From Thermoleophilia bacterium (GTDB lineage: Bacteria; Actinomycetota; Thermoleophilia; Gaiellales; Gaiellaceae), in assembly GCA_014534295.1 (NCBI GenBank), contig JACVRU010000073.1:1-9435 (forward strand): 9,435 nt of DNA, read 5' to 3'. Below are positions 1-6,517 of this stretch, one piece after another. The first letter of the stretch is position 1, and each line of letters starts with the position of its first letter. Below the pieces are notes generated by a model that searched no databases, was not told the origin of the DNA, and was given only the letters and a program-made list of their open reading frames with translations. The position numbers were made by a program, and so were the translations under genes.

Positions 1-1016
1 GTCGTCGCCACCCAGTTGAAGATCTTGATCCCCGTCGGGACGGCGATCGCCATCGACGCGAGCATGAAGAAGGCCTGGAGTCCGATCGGCAGCCCGACCG
101 TGAACATGTGGTGCGCCCACACGATCATCGAGAGGAACGCGATCGCGACGCTCGCGAAGACGATTGCCTTGTAGCCGAAGATCGGCTTCCGCGAGAAGAC
201 GGGGATCACCTCCGAGATCACGCCGAAGGCCGGCAGGATCATGATGTAGACCTCGGGGTGCCCGAAGAACCAGAAGACGTGCTGGTAGAGCAGCGCGTCG
301 CCGCCCTCGTTCGGCACGAAGAAGCTCGTCCCGGCCTGCCGGTCGAGCAGCAGGAGCGTCAAGCCGGCGGACAGCACCGGCAGCACCATCAGCAGCAGGA
401 TCGCGTAGACCTCGATCGACCAGACGAAGAGCGGGATCCGCATCCACGTCATCCCAGGCGTGCGCAGGTTGTGGATCGTGACGAGCAGGTTGATCGCGGT
501 AAGCAGCGACGAGACCGTGAGGATGTGGATCGACAGGATCCAGAGGTCCTGGCCGATCCCTTCGCTCTGGACGGAGAGCGGGACGTAGCTCGTCCAGCCC
601 GCCCGGGCGGCGCCGCCGTCCGCGAACCAGCTCGAGTAGAGGACGATCCCGCCGGCTGCGAACAGCCAGTACGAGAGGGCGTTCAGCCGCGGGAACGCCA
701 TGTCCCTCGTGCCGATCATCAGCGGCACGAGGTAGTTCGCGAAGCCCGCCCACACCGGCACGATGGCCAGGAAGACCATCGTCGTCCCGTGCATGGTGGT
801 CACGGCGTTGTAGCCGTCGCGCACGACCACGCCCATATCCGCATGGATCAGCTGCGTCCGGATCAGCAGCGCGAGGATGCCGCCCGCGACGAGGAAGACC
901 AGGCTCGTCGAGATGTAGAGGATCCCGATCCGCTTGTGGTCGGTGGTCGTCAGCCAGCCGGTGACGCGCCCCCGCATCCACGCGTCGCGGGGCAGCGCCT
1001 CGCTCCTAACCGCCAC
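1..1016 (-). CDS. ctaD: Cytochrome c oxidase subunit I (C-terminus beyond window)
   Basis: Catalytic subunit of an aa3/caa3-type heme-copper oxidase, an integral membrane protein that reduces oxygen to water and pumps protons. The 338 visible residues begin with the family-typical segment WLTTTDHKRIGILY (21-34). Visible key residues are the low-spin heme ligand H76 (TTMHG), D-channel residues N94, D105 and N112, the HPEVY motif (H253 CuB ligand, E255, Y257 of the His-Tyr cross-link), the CuB pair H302-H303 and the K-channel lysine K331. E255 in HPEVY marks an A1-type enzyme. The heme a/a3 histidines further downstream lie outside the window; the family is usually 530-600 residues. I chose the GTG start at 1016 because GGGAGG lies five bases upstream; a later in-frame ATG at 977 is the alternative. 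The gene overlaps the ctaC stop by 11 bases, so the two are probably co-transcribed and translationally coupled. Confidence 0.96.
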   Translation of the reverse strand, partial: MAVRSEALPRDAWMRGRVTGWLTTTDHKRIGILYISTSLVFLVAGGILALLIRTQLIHADMGVVVRDGYNAVTTMHGTTMVFLAIVPVWAGFANYLVPLMIGTRDMAFPRLNALSYWLFAAGGIVLYSSWFADGGAARAGWTSYVPLSVQSEGIGQDLWILSIHILTVSSLLTAINLLVTIHNLRTPGMTWMRIPLFVWSIEVYAILLLMVLPVLSAGLTLLLLDRQAGTSFFVPNEGGDALLYQHVFWFFGHPEVYIMILPAFGVISEVIPVFSRKPIFGYKAIVFASVAIAFLSMIVWAHHMFTVGLPIGLQAFFMLASMAIAVPTGIKIFNWVAT

Positions 1017-1971
1017 CCTGGCCTCCCAGGTACTCGACGAGCGCGTCCACCTCGGCCGCCGTCCAGTCGCGGCCGACCGGCGGCATCCGCCTGAAGCCGT
1101 TCCGAACGATGTCCTCGACCTGCGCCGCGTCCTGGAGCGCCGGGTTGCCGGCGATGTTCGGCGCGTACTCCGGGGCCGCGAAGTGGCACTTCGCGCAGAC
1201 GCTGTTGAAGATCTGCTCGCCGAGCCCCTCCTGCTCGGTCGCGCCGGCGAGCCACGAGTCGAACTCGTCCTCGGGGAGCACCTCGGCCGTGAACAGCATC
1301 GCCCCGTGCTGGATGCCGCACAGCTCCGTGCACTTGCCCTCGAAACTGCCCGTCCGAGTCGGGTGCAGCTTCAGCTCCCTCGCCATGCCGGGGATCGCGT
1401 CGACCTTGCCGCCGAGCGCGGGCACCCAGAAGGAGTGGATCACATCCCAGCCGGGCGACGTCACCTCGAGCCGCGCGACGCGGTCGACCGGCAGGCGGAT
1501 CGTGTCGTACGAGACCGCGCCGTTCGGATAGAGGAAGCGCCAGTAGAACTGGCGGCCCTCGACGCGGACGACGAGCTCGTCGCCGGCGGCCGCCGCCGGG
1601 GCCGGGTTGCGGATCCCGTCGAGCTTCCAGAAGGTGAAGACCGCGATCACCACGAGGATCAGCACCGGGATCGCCGTCCAGGTCAGCTCGAGCCGCGTGT
1701 GGCCGCGGATCTGCGGCCCTTCCACCGACCGCTCCCGCCTCCCCCGCCGGAACCGGATCGTGAACAGGGCGAGCGGCACGGTGACGACGAGGAAGATCGC
1801 ACTCGCGAAGGCGCCGATGAAGACGTAGACCTGCTGGATGTCGCGGGCGTTACTGCTCGCGGGCGAGACCGGCGTGAGGCCGCCGCGCGGCCCGATCCAG
1901 GCGAGGAACCCGACGCCGACCAGGACGACGAGCCCGGCTACGAGCAGGCCTGAGATGAAGAAGCGGCGCAC
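1006..1971 (-). CDS. ctaC: Cytochrome c oxidase subunit II with fused cytochrome c domain
   Basis: Electron-entry subunit of a caa3-type oxidase, 321 residues. Order of parts: an N-terminal hydrophobic segment (about 6-24, signal-like, no lipobox cysteine), two transmembrane helices typical of subunit II (about 48-70 and 96-115), an extracytoplasmic cupredoxin domain (about 130-235) and a C-terminal cytochrome c domain (about 245-320). The CuA ligands are all present: H179 in VIHSFWVP, then C214, E216, C218, H222 and M225 in CTELCGIQHGAM. The heme c site is CAKCH (C259, C262, H263), with M296 in RRMPPVG as likely sixth ligand. An aromatic run QFYWRF (141-146) sits where electron entry to CuA is usual. 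The start is GTG at 1971; no good Shine-Dalgarno sequence precedes it, and an ATG at 1985 is out of frame. It precedes ctaD with an 11-base overlap. The fused heme domain suggests electrons need not come from a separate soluble cytochrome c. Confidence 0.97.
   Translation of the reverse strand: MRRFFISGLLVAGLVVLVGVGFLAWIGPRGGLTPVSPASSNARDIQQVYVFIGAFASAIFLVVTVPLALFTIRFRRGRRERSVEGPQIRGHTRLELTWTAIPVLILVVIAVFTFWKLDGIRNPAPAAAAGDELVVRVEGRQFYWRFLYPNGAVSYDTIRLPVDRVARLEVTSPGWDVIHSFWVPALGGKVDAIPGMARELKLHPTRTGSFEGKCTELCGIQHGAMLFTAEVLPEDEFDSWLAGATEQEGLGEQIFNSVCAKCHFAAPEYAPNIAGNPALQDAAQVEDIVRNGFRRMPPVGRDWTAAEVDALVEYLGGQGGG
1022..1027 (-). promoter_or_regulatory. Ribosome binding site deciding the ctaD start
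   Basis: Read on the minus strand this is GGGAGG, followed by CCAGG and then GTG at 1016. It lies inside the last codons of ctaC. The five-base spacing supports the GTG start over the ATG at 977. Confidence 0.6.
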
Positions 1972-1982
1972 GGGGCGGGTGG

Positions 1983-1989
1983 CATTCTA
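1983..1989. promoter_or_regulatory. Possible overlapping divergent -10 elements (ctaC / 94-residue gene)
   Basis: The 23-base gap between the two divergent genes holds one AT-richer core. On the minus strand it reads TAGAAT (1989-1984), fitting TANNNT and placing a transcription start about 6 bases before the ctaC GTG. On the plus strand CATTCT (1983-1988) keeps the A and final T that matter most in a -10 element and would start transcription at or next to the GTG at 1995. I see no convincing -35 box for either. Inferred from sequence and spacing only. Confidence 0.35.
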
Positions 1990-1994
1990 CGAGG

Positions 1995-2279
1995 GTGTCC
2001 GAGGCCCACGTCGAGCTTCCGGATGAGGTCTCGGAGCCCCTCGAGGTCTATCTCAACGGCGTCAGGCAGCAGCCCGGCCGTGACTACCGGGTGCGTGGGC
2101 GCACGCTCGTGTTCCCGCGAGGCCTGGCGACCGAGGGGCGGCTGGGACCGATCCGGTGGCTGTCGATGTTCCTCGGGATCGCCGGGACGTACCGCCAGAA
2201 CGACACGGTCGACGTGATCTACGAGGCGGGCGGAAGGCGCCATGTCGCGAGCCGGCTGCCCTACCGCAACGAGCAGTGA
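1995..2279 (+). CDS. Conserved-looking hypothetical protein, 94 residues
   Basis: I do not recognise a named family. The protein is small, soluble-looking and apparently beta-rich: LEVYLNGVRQQPGRDYRVRG (about 16-35) resembles the 'YLNGV..-G-DY.V' beta pattern seen in various structural and phage appendage domains, but that resemblance is too short to assign a role. A more hydrophobic stretch, IRWLSMFLGIAGTY (about 53-66), follows, then a terminal strand DTVDVIY. Third codon positions are strongly G/C, supporting real coding. The start is GTG at 1995; GAGG directly abuts it, so the site is either leaderless or poorly served by Shine-Dalgarno pairing. Its TGA stop overlaps the GTG of the membrane glycosyltransferase gene (GTGA), so the two are very likely translated together. 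Confidence 0.75.
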   Translation: MSEAHVELPDEVSEPLEVYLNGVRQQPGRDYRVRGRTLVFPRGLATEGRLGPIRWLSMFLGIAGTYRQNDTVDVIYEAGGRRHVASRLPYRNEQ

Positions 2280-4012
2280 CCCGTAACCTGCTTCGGGGCC
2301 CCCCGCTCATCGGGCTGGCGTTCCTCGCTTTGCTGGCCGCGCGTGCGTGGGCGGCGGAGGCGATCCCAACGCCCTGGATCCTCATCGACGAGCTGCTCTA
2401 CGCCAGTCTGGCCGAGAGCGTGGCAGACGGCGGCCGGCTCGCCGTCCGCGGCGAGTCGATCGTCGTGAGCGTGCTCTACCCGCTGCTGATCGCGCCCGCC
2501 TGGCTCGCCGACGGCATGGAGACCACCTACCGCCTGGCCAAGCTCGCGAACGTGGCCGCCATGAGCATCGTGGCCGTGCCCGTCTACCTCTGGGCCTGCC
2601 GCCTCGCCGGTGCGCGCGGAGGCGTGCTCGCGGCCGGGCTCACGCTCCTGCTGCCGGCGTTCGTCTACACGGGGTCGTTGATGACGGAGAACCTCTTCCT
2701 GCCGCTCTTCGTCGCGTCGACCTACGCGCTTGCACGGGCCCTCGAGCACCCGTCGCTCGGGAGCTGGCTGGTCGTGCTCGGCCTCGTCGCCCTCGCGGTC
2801 GCCACTCGGCTCCAGGGGCTGGTGCTGGTGCCGATCGTCGTCACCGGCGCGGCCGTCCACGCGGCTCTCGAGCTGACGGTGAACGGCCGCTCGCCGCTTC
2901 GCAGGCTTGTGCCGCTGCTCCTCTGGGTTGGGCTGCCCGCGGCGGCGCTCGCCGCTTCGGCGGCCGTCGGCTCAGCTCCCGGCCTCGGCGGCAGCCCCTA
3001 CGAGGGCGTGCTCGCGAGCCGGGACTACGAGCCAGGCCAAGTGGGACGGTGGGCCGCGTACGACGCTGGTGCCCTGGTGCTCGCGAGCGGCGTGATTCCG
3101 GTGCTGGCGCTCCTCGCGCTCGCCGCGCGGGTCGCCACGGCCCCCCGAACGGCGATGCCGGGCGAGCGGGCGTTCGTCGCGGTCGCCGTTGCGTCGGCCT
3201 GCTGGCTCGTGGCGCTGGCCGCCCTCGCCTCGACGTGGGATCCGGTTGGCATTCGCGAGCGATACCTCGTCCACGCCGCTCCGCTTCTGCTGATCGCGCT
3301 CGTCCTCTGGCTCGCTCGCGGGTTGCCGCGTCCCGGGCTGCCGCTGACGGGCGGAGCGGCGGCAACCGTGGCGTTGCTGGCGGCTTTGCCCCTGCGGACG
3401 ATCTTCGGCAGCGGCTCCTTTCTCGGAGACGGCTTCTCGTTCATCCCGTTCTGGCGCCTCGCACGCGTCCTGCCGGGTGGGGTCGACACCTCGAAGGCGC
3501 TTCTCCTAGCGGGTGCGCTCGCGGCAGTCGTGGCCGCGGTCGGGCTACCGCGTCGTTTCGCCGCCCCGGCGCTCCCGGCGCTCGTCGCGGCCTTCCTCGC
3601 CGCGACGTCGGCCGCGGTCTTCGCCACCGCGCGGAGTCAGGCGACCGGCGTCGCGCTGGCCTCGGGCCAGGCTGAGCGGCCGACCTGGATCGACGATGCC
3701 GCCGGTCACGGCCGCGTCGTCTTCCTGAACACGACCCGTGCGGAGTCCCGCGCCTGGGTGCCCGTCTGGCAGGCGGAGTTCTGGAACAGGAGCTTCTCCG
3801 GCGTCGTCAACCTCGGGGCCGAGGAGCCCAGCCCGCTGCCTCAGCGGGAAGGGCGGCTCCTCGATGCGCAAGGGCACGTCGCCGGCGTCGTCGGTCCGTA
3901 CGTCCTCGTCCGGGCGGGCTCTCGCGTCGCCGGTCGTCTCGTGGCCGGGTCGGGAGACCTGCGGCTCTACCGCGTCGAGCCGCCCGTCCGCCTCCGTAGC
4001 GAGATGCGGTAG
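2276..4012 (+). CDS. GT39-like (GT-C fold) membrane glycosyltransferase
   Basis: Polytopic membrane protein of 578 residues with about 12-14 hydrophobic helices (for example 10-28, 62-78, 90-108, 115-133, 162-178, 181-200, 265-287, 299-320, 332-348, 408-424, 429-450) and a hydrophilic C-terminal domain (about 455-578) probably outside the cytoplasm. The first loop carries an acidic pair D38-E39 in WILIDELLYASLAES, where GT-C enzymes of the ArnT/protein-mannosyltransferase kind hold catalytic or metal-binding acids. MTEN (136-139) followed by a helix, and RERYLVHAAPLLL (327-339), are also typical of the group. Such enzymes transfer sugars from polyprenyl-phosphate donors; donor and acceptor here are unknown. 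The frame is open further upstream to an ATG at 2156, but that part lies within the preceding gene, so I chose GTG at 2276, which shares GTGA with that gene's stop. The 3' end overlaps the opposing GNAT gene by 46 bases. Confidence 0.8.
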   Translation: MTRNLLRGPPLIGLAFLALLAARAWAAEAIPTPWILIDELLYASLAESVADGGRLAVRGESIVVSVLYPLLIAPAWLADGMETTYRLAKLANVAAMSIVAVPVYLWACRLAGARGGVLAAGLTLLLPAFVYTGSLMTENLFLPLFVASTYALARALEHPSLGSWLVVLGLVALAVATRLQGLVLVPIVVTGAAVHAALELTVNGRSPLRRLVPLLLWVGLPAAALAASAAVGSAPGLGGSPYEGVLASRDYEPGQVGRWAAYDAGALVLASGVIPVLALLALAARVATAPRTAMPGERAFVAVAVASACWLVALAALASTWDPVGIRERYLVHAAPLLLIALVLWLARGLPRPGLPLTGGAAATVALLAALPLRTIFGSGSFLGDGFSFIPFWRLARVLPGGVDTSKALLLAGALAAVVAAVGLPRRFAAPALPALVAAFLAATSAAVFATARSQATGVALASGQAERPTWIDDAAGHGRVVFLNTTRAESRAWVPVWQAEFWNRSFSGVVNLGAEEPSPLPQREGRLLDAQGHVAGVVGPYVLVRAGSRVAGRLVAGSGDLRLYRVEPPVRLRSEMR

Positions 4013-4479
4013 CGGACCTCATAGACGACCGTGCCGAGGAACTCGTCCGCCTTGGCGGCGCCGTCGAGCTCCCACCCGGCGGCCTCGTAGAAGCGCCGGG
4101 CCCGCGGGTTGTCCTCCAGCACCCAGAGCGTCGCCGCCGCGAAGCCCTGAGCTCGCAGCTCCTCGAGCGCCCGCTCCATGAGCACGCGGCCGCGGCCCGT
4201 GCCCCACCGCTCCGGCGCGACGTAGATCGAGTAGATCTCACCTTCCCCTTCCGCCTCGCGGGAGGGTCCGAAGCCCACGAATCCCGTCACGTCCTCGGTG
4301 ACGAGCACGCTCCAGTCGCCGGTCTCGAGCCCCTCCCGCCACCAGCGGGCCCGCCCGCGGGCATCGAGCCCCGCGAGCCGCTCCGCGGGGAAAACGTCCG
4401 CGTAGGCCACCTGCCACGCGCGGACGTGGATCGCCGCGATCGCCTCCGCGTCCTCGGGAACGGCGGCCCGCACGCGCAT
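3967..4479 (-). CDS. GNAT-family N-acetyltransferase
   Basis: Predicted acetyl-CoA-dependent acyltransferase of 170 residues with the normal GNAT layout. MRVRAAVPEDAEAIAAIHVRAW (1-22) is the usual first strand and helix. The core motif A is IYVAPERWGTGRGRVLMERA (85-104), with the WGTGRG loop that grips the pyrophosphate of acetyl-CoA. Motif B follows in LWVLEDNPRARRFYEAAGWE (118-137). The W-G-x-G-x-G form of the loop and the RFYEAAGW segment are typical of small-molecule or peptide N-acetyltransferases, but the substrate cannot be read from sequence. ATG at 4479 is preceded by no clear Shine-Dalgarno sequence, so the mRNA may be leaderless. It is divergent from the protease gene across 20 bases and convergent with the glycosyltransferase, overlapping it by 46 bases. 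Confidence 0.92.
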   Translation of the reverse strand: MRVRAAVPEDAEAIAAIHVRAWQVAYADVFPAERLAGLDARGRARWWREGLETGDWSVLVTEDVTGFVGFGPSREAEGEGEIYSIYVAPERWGTGRGRVLMERALEELRAQGFAAATLWVLEDNPRARRFYEAAGWELDGAAKADEFLGTVVYEVRYRISLRRRTGGSTR

Positions 4480-4486
4480 CGCGGCG

Positions 4487-4493
4487 TAACGTA
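4487..4493. promoter_or_regulatory. Possible overlapping divergent -10 elements (GNAT / protease)
   Basis: The 20-base gap contains TAACGTA. On the plus strand TAACGT (4487-4492) fits TANNNT and predicts a transcript start at about 4499-4500, the protease GTG itself. On the minus strand TACGTT (4493-4488) fits TANNNT and predicts a start close to the GNAT ATG at 4479. Both genes lack a usable Shine-Dalgarno sequence, in keeping with leaderless mRNAs, which are common in actinobacteria. No -35 box stands out. Confidence 0.4.
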
Positions 4494-4499
4494 CCGGGA

Positions 4500-5618
4500 G
4501 TGAACCCCAGCTTCGAGCTCGGGCGGATCGCCGGCATCAGGATCGGAGTGAACTGGAGCTGGCTGGTCGTCTTCGCGCTGATCACGTGGTCGCTGGCGGT
4601 CGCCGTCTTCCCGGCGCGGAACCCCGGCCTCTCCGACGGCACATACGTCGGGATGGCGCTCGTCGCCGCCGTCGTCTTCTTCGCCTCGCTGCTCGCCCAC
4701 GAGCTCGGCCACGCGTTCCAGGCGCGGCGCGAGGGGATGGAGATCGACGGGATCACGCTCTGGCTCTTCGGCGGCGTGGCCCGGTTCAAGGGGATGTTCC
4801 CCTCGGCGGGGGCGGAGTTCCGGATCGCGATCGCCGGCCCGCTCGTCTCGCTCGCGCTCGGGATTGCCTTCGTGCTCGCCGCGGTCTTCCTCGACCTGCG
4901 GCCGGAGGTCGACGGCGTCGTCGCCTGGCTCGGCTACATCAACCTGCTCCTGCTGGCGTTCAACCTGCTGCCCGCGCTGCCGCTCGACGGCGGGCGAATC
5001 CTGCGCTCGGCCCTCTGGGGGGTGCGCCGCGACTTCGCGACCGCCACGCGCCTCGCCGCCGGGGTGGGTCGCGCGTTCGGGTTCGCGTTCATCGCCGGGG
5101 GGATCGGGCTGGCGATCTTCACCGACACGGTCAGCGGCATCTGGTTCGCGTTCATCGGCTGGTTCCTGCTCGTCGCGGCCGGCTCCGAGGCGCGGTACCT
5201 CGCTGTCCGCGACGCCTTCGACGGCCTCCGTGTCCGGGACCTCATGGTCAGCGACCCGGCCACCGTCGATGCCGGTGTCTCGATCGGCCGCTTCATGGAC
5301 GACGTCGTCTGGAGCCGGCGCCACACGACCTACCCGGTCGTGGAGGGGGGCGTCGCCGTGGGGCTGCTCCCCTTCCGGCGGGTCGCGGAGGTGCCGCGGG
5401 GGGAGTGGGACGACCACACGGTCAGCGAGCGGATGCTGCCGCGCAGCGAGGTACCGGTCCTCGCCGAGGACGACAAGCTGGTCGATGCGCTGGTGGAGCT
5501 CTCCGACGGGATCGGCCGCGGGCTCGTGCTCGACGAGGAGAACCGCCTCGTCGGCTTCCTCTCGATCAGCGACCTGCTGCGCGCGCTCGAGCTCGGCGGC
5601 CTGCGGCGGCGCGTCTAG
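4500..5618 (+). CDS. Site-2-type M50 metalloprotease with CBS domain pair
   Basis: Intramembrane zinc protease of 372 residues. FELGRIAGIRIGVNWSW (5-21) is the standard start of this S2P subgroup. The zinc motif is HELGH (67-71, glutamate E68 catalytic) in a transmembrane helix, and the third ligand is D163 in NLLPALPLDGGR (155-166). Around six hydrophobic helices occupy residues 20-230. The C-terminal third (about 243-365) holds two CBS domains: LRVRDLMVSDPATVDAGVSI opens the first and VSERMLPRSEVPVLAEDDKL (308-327) the second. CBS pairs usually bind adenine nucleotides and gate the attached protein. Family members (Rip3-like in mycobacteria, the bacterial/archaeal group III S2P) cut membrane-embedded substrates such as anti-sigma factors; the substrate here is unknown. 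The GTG start at 4500 fits the family N-terminus; GGGAG abuts it too closely to act as a normal ribosome site. A 30-base gap separates it from the next small gene. Confidence 0.95.
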   Translation: MNPSFELGRIAGIRIGVNWSWLVVFALITWSLAVAVFPARNPGLSDGTYVGMALVAAVVFFASLLAHELGHAFQARREGMEIDGITLWLFGGVARFKGMFPSAGAEFRIAIAGPLVSLALGIAFVLAAVFLDLRPEVDGVVAWLGYINLLLLAFNLLPALPLDGGRILRSALWGVRRDFATATRLAAGVGRAFGFAFIAGGIGLAIFTDTVSGIWFAFIGWFLLVAAGSEARYLAVRDAFDGLRVRDLMVSDPATVDAGVSIGRFMDDVVWSRRHTTYPVVEGGVAVGLLPFRRVAEVPRGEWDDHTVSERMLPRSEVPVLAEDDKLVDALVELSDGIGRGLVLDEENRLVGFLSISDLLRALELGGLRRRV

Positions 5619-5631
5619 AAATCCGCGCCGC
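5606..5631 (+). terminator. GC-rich hairpin at the end of the protease gene
   Basis: GCGGCGCG (5606-5613) and CGCGCCGC (5624-5631) form a perfect 8-base-pair stem with a 10-base loop that contains the TAG stop of the protease gene. No T-run follows, so it is not a textbook intrinsic terminator; U-tract-less hairpins have been proposed to act in GC-rich actinobacteria. It could equally be an mRNA 3'-end stabiliser or chance in very GC-rich sequence. Confidence 0.35.
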
Positions 5632-5648
5632 GCGCAATAACTCGAGGC

Positions 5649-5849
5649 ATGGATGTGAAGCGAGAGCTGAGGAGGCCGCGCGGGATCGGCGCGCTGGTCG
5701 CGGTGCTCGGCGTCGTCGCCGGCACAGCCGCGTTGGTGAAGCGGATGATGCGCCGCACGAAGCCGTGGTACGAGCGACTCGGGCACACGGTCACCCACGA
5801 CCTCCACGTGCCGGGCGGCCGCCGGCTGCGGCAGCTCGCGCGGCGCTAG
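5649..5849 (+). CDS. Small single-span membrane protein of unknown function, 66 residues
   Basis: I do not recognise it. A basic N-terminus (MDVKRELRRPR) precedes one hydrophobic segment of about 18 residues (13-30, IGALVAVLGVVAGTAALV), then a strongly basic tail containing KRMMRRTKPWYERLGHTVTH (31-50) and ending GGRRLRQLARR. By the positive-inside rule both flanks are basic, so orientation is unclear. Almost all third codon positions are G or C, which favours a real gene. The ATG at 5649 has GAGG only one base upstream, too close for ideal pairing. It follows the S2P-type protease by 30 bases on the same strand, so it may be a downstream operon partner unless the hairpin between them terminates transcription. 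Its TAG stop shares CTAG with the stop of the opposing flavoprotein gene. Confidence 0.6.
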   Translation: MDVKRELRRPRGIGALVAVLGVVAGTAALVKRMMRRTKPWYERLGHTVTHDLHVPGGRRLRQLARR

Positions 5850-6517
5850 CGTCGAGCGTCGGGGCGGCGGTACTCCCTCGCGTAGCCCGGGACGGTCAGG
5901 CCGGCGGGTAGGTCCCGCGCGCTCTCGGGCGGGCCGGCGGCCAGCTCGAGCGGGACGACGCCGGCCCAGATCGGCAGCGACACGTCCTCGTCGAAGTCCT
6001 TCGGCGGTCCGGACCGGACCTTCGCAGACGCCTCGTCGAGCGAGATCGCCAGCACGGTCGTGCCGGCGAGCTCCTTGTCGCTCGGCGGGCGTGCGTCGGC
6101 GCTCCGGCCCGCCGCGACATGCTCCACGATCGCCTCGAGGGCGGCCAGCTTCTCCGCCCGCTCCTCCACGGGCCGTGCGCTGCCGAGCACGACGACGGAG
6201 CGGTAGTTCATGGAGTGGTTGTAGACCGAGCGGGCGAGGACGAGCCCATCCAGGATCGTCACGGTCACGCAGACGTCGATCCCGCCGCCGAGCGTCCTGA
6301 GCATCCGGCTCGCCGGCGAGCCGTGCAGGTAGAGCGTGTCGCCCGCGCGGGTGTGGATCGTCGGGATCACGAACGGACGGCCGTCGTTGACGAAGCCGAC
6401 GTGGCAGCAGAGCGCCTCGTCGAGGATCGCGTCGATCGCGGCGCGGTCGTAGACGCCGCGCTCCGGATGGCGGCGCACGGTCGTCCGCGGGCTCGGGGCG
6501 GTCTCCACGCGGGTCAT
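5846..6517 (-). CDS. Pyridoxamine 5'-phosphate oxidase-like FMN-binding protein (NimA-like)
   Basis: Predicted flavin-binding split-barrel protein of 223 residues, of the group that includes NimA-like nitroimidazole-resistance flavoproteins (Pyridox_ox_2 type). The N-terminal pattern VRRHPERGVYDRAAIDAILD (14-33), the strand CCHVGFVNDGRPFVIPTIHT (37-56), LYLHGSPASRML (62-73) and VCVTVTILDGLVLARSVYNH (82-101) with the following SMNYRSVVVLGSA are all characteristic. The C-terminal WAGVVPLEL (184-192) is also typical. Actual substrate and reaction are not readable; family members are often F420- or FMN-linked reductases or simply flavin binders. The ATG at 6517 shares ATGA with the malQ stop, so the gene is second in a malQ operon and probably translationally coupled. 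The reading frame stays open far upstream to 9343, but that part is out of frame with malQ and antisense to glgE, so it is not coding. Confidence 0.92.
   Translation of the reverse strand: MTRVETAPSPRTTVRRHPERGVYDRAAIDAILDEALCCHVGFVNDGRPFVIPTIHTRAGDTLYLHGSPASRMLRTLGGGIDVCVTVTILDGLVLARSVYNHSMNYRSVVVLGSARPVEERAEKLAALEAIVEHVAAGRSADARPPSDKELAGTTVLAISLDEASAKVRSGPPKDFDEDVSLPIWAGVVPLELAAGPPESARDLPAGLTVPGYAREYRRPDARR

Noticed and set aside
108..1953. Long plus-strand open frames across the oxidase genes, rich in Arg, Asp, Glu and His.
   Set aside because: They are antisense to ctaD and ctaC, which show all expected ligands; the repetitive charged composition matches the reverse complement of membrane-protein codons in GC-rich DNA.
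2156..2275. A 40-residue N-terminal extension of the glycosyltransferase from an ATG at 2156.
   Set aside because: It overlaps the preceding gene out of frame, is highly charged, lacks similarity to the family start, and GTG at 2276 gives a normal membrane-protein N-terminus with a GTGA overlap.
4287..5911. Open frames of 440-510 codons on both strands over the protease gene.
   Set aside because: Shadow frames of the CBS-protease gene; no recognisable domain, and the Arg/Pro/Ala or Asp/Glu/Arg-rich composition is typical of bias artefacts.
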